This document shows positions 60,965 through 64,000 of a DNA stretch of 64,000 bases, piece after piece (the first letter of the stretch is position 1; each line of letters opens with the position of its first letter). Position numbers and translations under genes: made by a program. Source of the stretch: Streptomyces sp. L-9-10. GTDB lineage: Bacteria > Actinomycetota > Actinomycetes > Streptomycetales > Streptomycetaceae. The stretch is from contig NZ_PHRF01000064.1 of NCBI RefSeq assembly GCF_004151105.1, positions 1 through 64,000 on the forward strand, read 5' to 3'. The notes under the pieces were generated by a model, which was not told the DNA's origin, did not search any database, and saw only the letters and a list, made by a program, of their open reading frames with translations.

Positions 60965-61876
60965 ATGTATCACACCTGGATGCGGTACTTCACCCCCGGC
61001 CCGGTCCACCACCGGCTCGGGCTCGTCTGCCTCGGCGTCGGGCTTCAGCACGGCCGCCTGCCGACGGTCGGACCGCGCACCCTCGATCACCATGTGGCCG
61101 TGGTGATCAGCGCGGGCAACGGCTGGTTCCGCGCGGCCGACGGGCGGCGCACCCCCGTCACCGCGCCCGCGCTGCTCTGGCTGACCCCCGGCACCGCCCA
61201 CCACTACGGGTGCGACGAGGAGCACGGCTGGGACGAGAGCTTCGTCGACTTCACCGGGCCCGCCACCGCCACGTACACGGAGCTCGGCTATATCGAGCCG
61301 GCCCGGCCCGTCGTACCGCTCTCCGACGCGACGGGCGCGCGGGCGGCCATCGCGCGTATCGCCCGCGCCGCCCGCCGGGGCAACCCGCTGCTCGAAGTGG
61401 AGACCGGCGCCGCCGTGCACGAACTGCTCGTCGCGCTGCGCCGCGCCCGCGCCGACACCGACGCCGAGGGCGACCCGGTCCTCCAGGCCCTGGCCCGCGA
61501 CGCCTGCCGGACGCTCTCGGTCGCCGAGCACGCGGCCCGCCACGGCATGACCCCCGCCGAACTGCGCACGGCCGTCCGCAGGGCCGCCGGGTGCAGCCCC
61601 AAGGACTACCTGCTGGGTATCCGCCTCGGCCGCGCCAAAGAACTGCTCGCCGGGACGGAACTGCCGGTCGGGGCGGTCGCCCGGCGCGTCGGGTACGACG
61701 ACCCGGCCTACTTCTCACGGCTGTTCACCCGCCGTGTCGGGATCCCGCCCATCCGCTTCCGCGAGCGGCAGGGGCGCGTCGTACCCGGCGGCTGGAGCAA
61801 CGAGATCCCGCATCCTGATCACCCGCCGACCATCGCGCCGCGCTCCTCTACGCTGCTGGACCATGACCACGAGTGA
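60965..61876 (+). CDS. AraC-family regulator of the GH35 gene
   Basis: 303 residues from ATG 60965. N-terminal cupin-like sugar-binding part (TLDHHVAVVISAGNGWFRAADGRRTPVTAPALLWLTPGTAHHYG) and C-terminal double HTH (LSVAEHAARHGMTPAELRTAVRRAAGCSPKDYLLGIRLGRAKELL, VGAVARRVGYDDPAYFSRLFTRRVGIPPI). Likely senses a galactoside and controls the divergent beta-galactosidase. Its 3' end overlaps the next gene by 14 bases. Confidence 0.9.
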   Translation: MYHTWMRYFTPGPVHHRLGLVCLGVGLQHGRLPTVGPRTLDHHVAVVISAGNGWFRAADGRRTPVTAPALLWLTPGTAHHYGCDEEHGWDESFVDFTGPATATYTELGYIEPARPVVPLSDATGARAAIARIARAARRGNPLLEVETGAAVHELLVALRRARADTDAEGDPVLQALARDACRTLSVAEHAARHGMTPAELRTAVRRAAGCSPKDYLLGIRLGRAKELLAGTELPVGAVARRVGYDDPAYFSRLFTRRVGIPPIRFRERQGRVVPGGWSNEIPHPDHPPTIAPRSSTLLDHDHE

Positions 61877-62294
61877 CCCCGGCACCGACCGCACCGAGAC
61901 GGACCACACCGGCACGGAGCACACCGGCACGGCCGACCGCACAGGCACGGCCGACCGAGGAACCGGCGGAACCGGCCGGCCCGGCCTCGACGAAGCGGTG
62001 CGAGCCGAGCTGGACCGCCTCCGCGAGTCCATCGACAACATCGACGCGGCCGTCGTCCATATGCTGGCCGAGCGCTTCAAATGCACCCAGCAGGTCGGCG
62101 TCCTCAAGGCCGAACACCGGCTGCCGCCCGCCGACCCGTCCCGCGAGGCCCGCCAGATCACCCGGCTCAGGCAACTCGCCGAGAGCGCCAGACTGGACCC
62201 GGTCTTCGCCGAGAAGCTCCTCAACTTCATCATCGCCGAAGTGATCAGGCACCACGAGACGATCGCGGACGAGGCACGCGGCAACACCGGCTGA
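61863..62294 (+). CDS. chorismate mutase, AroQ type
   Basis: 143 residues from ATG 61863. A low-complexity Thr/Asp/Gly N-terminus (TDHTGTEHTGTADRTGTADR) precedes the AroQ helix bundle: LDRLRESIDNIDAAVVHMLAERFKCTQQVGVLKA, ADPSREARQITRLRQLAESARLDPVFAEKLLNFIIAEVIRHHETI. The active-site Arg/Lys are in LDRLRE, ERFKC and VGVLKA. Converts chorismate to prephenate for Phe/Tyr. Overlaps the AraC gene by 14 bases. Confidence 0.93.
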   Translation: MTTSDPGTDRTETDHTGTEHTGTADRTGTADRGTGGTGRPGLDEAVRAELDRLRESIDNIDAAVVHMLAERFKCTQQVGVLKAEHRLPPADPSREARQITRLRQLAESARLDPVFAEKLLNFIIAEVIRHHETIADEARGNTG

Positions 62295-62372
62295 CGGCCC
62301 CCGCCGCACGTGCGCTAAGAGCGCAATGAACCCTGATGCGCCACTCGCGGCACATCGGGCAGCATGGCCCCC

Positions 62373-64000
62373 ATGTCCGTACTGACGCGCGACGAAGCGC
62401 AGACCCGAGCCCAGTTCCTCGACGTCCACCGGTACACGATCGCACTCGATCTGACCACCGGCGAGGACACCTTCGACTCCCGCACCGTCATCACCTTCAC
62501 CGCGCGGGCCGCCGGAGACACGTTCGTCGAACTCAAGCCCGCCACTCTGCGCTCCGTCAGCCTCGACGGCCGGCCCCTCGACCCCGCCGCGCTCGCCGGG
62601 AACCGGCTCCCGCTCACCGGCCTGACCGCCGGGGAGCACGAGCTGCGCGTCGACGCCGCGATGCGGTACTCCCGTACCGGCGAGGGCATGCACCGCTTCA
62701 CCGACCCCGCCGACGGCGAGACCTACGTCTACACCCAGCTGTTCATGGACGACGTCCAGCGGGTCTTCGCGGCCTTCGACCAGCCCGACCTCAAAGCCGT
62801 CTTCGAGCTGACCGTCACCGCGCCCGACGACTGGACCGTCCTCGGCAACGGCGTCGCGACCCGGACCGGAGGACGCCACTGGACCGTCGCCGCCACCCCG
62901 CTCATCTCCACCTATCTCGTCGCGGTCGCCGCCGGACCCTGGCACTCCGTACGCACCGAGCACGCCGGACTGCCCTTCGGCATCCACTGCCGGCGCTCCC
63001 TCGCCCCCCATCTCGACGCCGACGCCGACGAGATCCTCGACATCACCCGCGCCTGCTACGACCGGTACCACGAGAAGTTCACCGAGCCGTACCCCTTCGA
63101 CTCGTACGACCAGGCGTTCGTCCCCGAATTCAACGCCGGCGCCATGGAGAACCCCGGACTCGTCACCTTCCGCGACGAGTTCGTCTACCGCTCCGCCGTC
63201 ACCGACACCGAACGCCAGACCCGCGCCATGGTCATCGCCCACGAGATGGCCCACATGTGGTTCGGCGACCTCGTCACCCTCGCCTGGTGGGACGACATCT
63301 GGCTGAACGAGTCCTTCGCCGAGTACATGGGCTACCAGACCCTCACCGAAGCGACCCGCTTCACCGACACCTGGGTCGACTTCGGCATCGGCCGCAAATC
63401 CTGGGGATACGACGCCGACCAGCGGCCCTCCACCCACCCCGTCGCGCCCGACCCCGACGCCGTCCCCGACACCGCCTCCGCGCTGCTCAACTTCGACGGC
63501 ATCTCCTACGCCAAGGGCGCCTCCGCACTGCGCCAGCTCGTCGCCTGGCTCGGCGAGAAGGACTTCCTCGCCGGCATCAACACCCACTTCGCCCGGCACA
63601 AGTTCGCCAACGCCACCCTCGCCGACTTCATCGACTCCCTCGCCCACGCCACCGACCGCGACGTGCACGCCTGGGCCGAGCGGTGGCTGCGCACCACCGG
63701 CGTCGACACCCTCACCCCCCGGATCTCCGGCACCGGCACCGGCTGGACCCTCGACGTCGTACGCGACGGCAGCCGCCCGCACCACGTCACCGTCGGCGCG
63801 TACGACCTCGACCCCGCCGACCCGGCCCGGCTGACCCGGCGCGACCTCCTCGAACTCGACCTGCCGCTGACCGCACCCGTCACCGCCGCCGGCCACCGCC
63901 CCGCCCTCGTCGTCCTCAACGACGGCGACCTGACCTACGCCAAGGTCCGGCTCGACGCCGCGTCCTGGGACACCGCCCTGCGCGCCCTGTCCGGCATCCC
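62373..64000 (+). CDS. pepN: aminopeptidase N, M1 family (3' end outside window)
   Basis: The first 542 residues of about 850, running off the window. ATG 62373 (MSVLTRDEAQTRAQFLDV); an in-frame ATG at 62364 also exists. M1 motifs: GAMENPG substrate-recognition loop, the zinc site HEMAH with Glu downstream in NESFAEYMGY, and the Tyr region KGASALRQL. Releases N-terminal residues of peptides. No signal peptide, so cytosolic. Open to the last base. Confidence 0.96.
   Translation, partial: MSVLTRDEAQTRAQFLDVHRYTIALDLTTGEDTFDSRTVITFTARAAGDTFVELKPATLRSVSLDGRPLDPAALAGNRLPLTGLTAGEHELRVDAAMRYSRTGEGMHRFTDPADGETYVYTQLFMDDVQRVFAAFDQPDLKAVFELTVTAPDDWTVLGNGVATRTGGRHWTVAATPLISTYLVAVAAGPWHSVRTEHAGLPFGIHCRRSLAPHLDADADEILDITRACYDRYHEKFTEPYPFDSYDQAFVPEFNAGAMENPGLVTFRDEFVYRSAVTDTERQTRAMVIAHEMAHMWFGDLVTLAWWDDIWLNESFAEYMGYQTLTEATRFTDTWVDFGIGRKSWGYDADQRPSTHPVAPDPDAVPDTASALLNFDGISYAKGASALRQLVAWLGEKDFLAGINTHFARHKFANATLADFIDSLAHATDRDVHAWAERWLRTTGVDTLTPRISGTGTGWTLDVVRDGSRPHHVTVGAYDLDPADPARLTRRDLLELDLPLTAPVTAAGHRPALVVLNDGDLTYAKVRLDAASWDTALRALSGI

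Noticed and set aside
61848..63896. 682-codon minus-strand frame opposite chorismate mutase and pepN
   Set aside because: Gly/Val/Glu-rich shadow; pepN zinc motifs lie on the plus strand.
1..64000. CRISPR arrays, insertion sequences, tRNA/rRNA genes, phage attachment sites
   Set aside because: No regularly spaced direct repeats, transposase motifs, CCA-ended cloverleaf-like sequence or rRNA sequence was recognised by eye; a tRNAscan and IS search would settle it.

Overview
The window is high-GC DNA, with GTG/TTG starts, GGAGG-type ribosome sites and strong third-position G/C bias, and reads as a Streptomyces chromosome. The best markers are the trpC-trpM-trpB-trpA order with the small trpM gene, TIGR02234/HGxxPAAW/DUF2752 genes between trpE and trpC, a secreted guanyl ribonuclease of the RNase Sa type, an S. 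griseus-trypsin-like protease, and a WhiJ-type XRE/DUF397/ATPase locus. I saw no rRNA, tRNA, insertion sequence or CRISPR array.

Layout. 1-5100 is an accessory, partly decayed stretch. It holds two small related hydrophobic peptides (878-1054 and 647-805, minus strand) upstream of the N-terminal part of a membrane protein that resembles HTTM/SdpB proteins. It also holds an unrecognised 249-residue protein, a two-component pair in which the kinase is frameshifted and the regulator has Ala where the phosphoacceptor Asp should be, and a HAD-phosphatase fragment. 5100-7140 is an ArsR-type regulator and an MFS exporter. 7167-17209 is core metabolism: hisI, trpE, four small membrane or unknown genes, trpC, trpM, trpB, trpA, a membrane-anchored DsbA-like thioredoxin-fold protein and lgt.

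17244-25240 is a tightly overlapping seven-gene minus-strand operon: four ADP-ribosylglycohydrolase-family proteins, a ribokinase-like kinase, a CaiB-type CoA-transferase and a CitE-like lyase. It suggests an uncharacterised ADP-ribose or nucleoside salvage and acyl-CoA pathway. 25493-32675 carries a VIT1-type metal transporter and gltBD (glutamate synthase).

32887-39059 holds a VWA protein and three TetR regulators, each next to a divergent gene with visible palindromic operators (two short-chain dehydrogenases and an unknown protein). 39089-42530 is an FG-GAP protein and a WhiJ-like locus with a duplicated DUF397 gene. 42547-46086 is a NarL-type two-component system and a Clp-N protein without ATPase. 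46328-50683 includes an HTH/DUF4180 pair, a DUF1707 protein, a flavin-fold protein, a cold-shock protein and a DEAD-box helicase.

50888-64000 is rich in secreted hydrolases: an RNase with an adjacent barstar, a zinc metallopeptidase, a trypsin, a GH101 endo-alpha-N-acetylgalactosaminidase and a GH35 beta-galactosidase with a divergent AraC regulator. Chorismate mutase and the start of pepN (aminopeptidase N, cut by the window end) follow.

Most convergent junctions carry a long GC hairpin terminator. Start codons were chosen from ribosome-site spacing and family N-termini. Functional calls come from recognised motifs read by eye, not from database searches.
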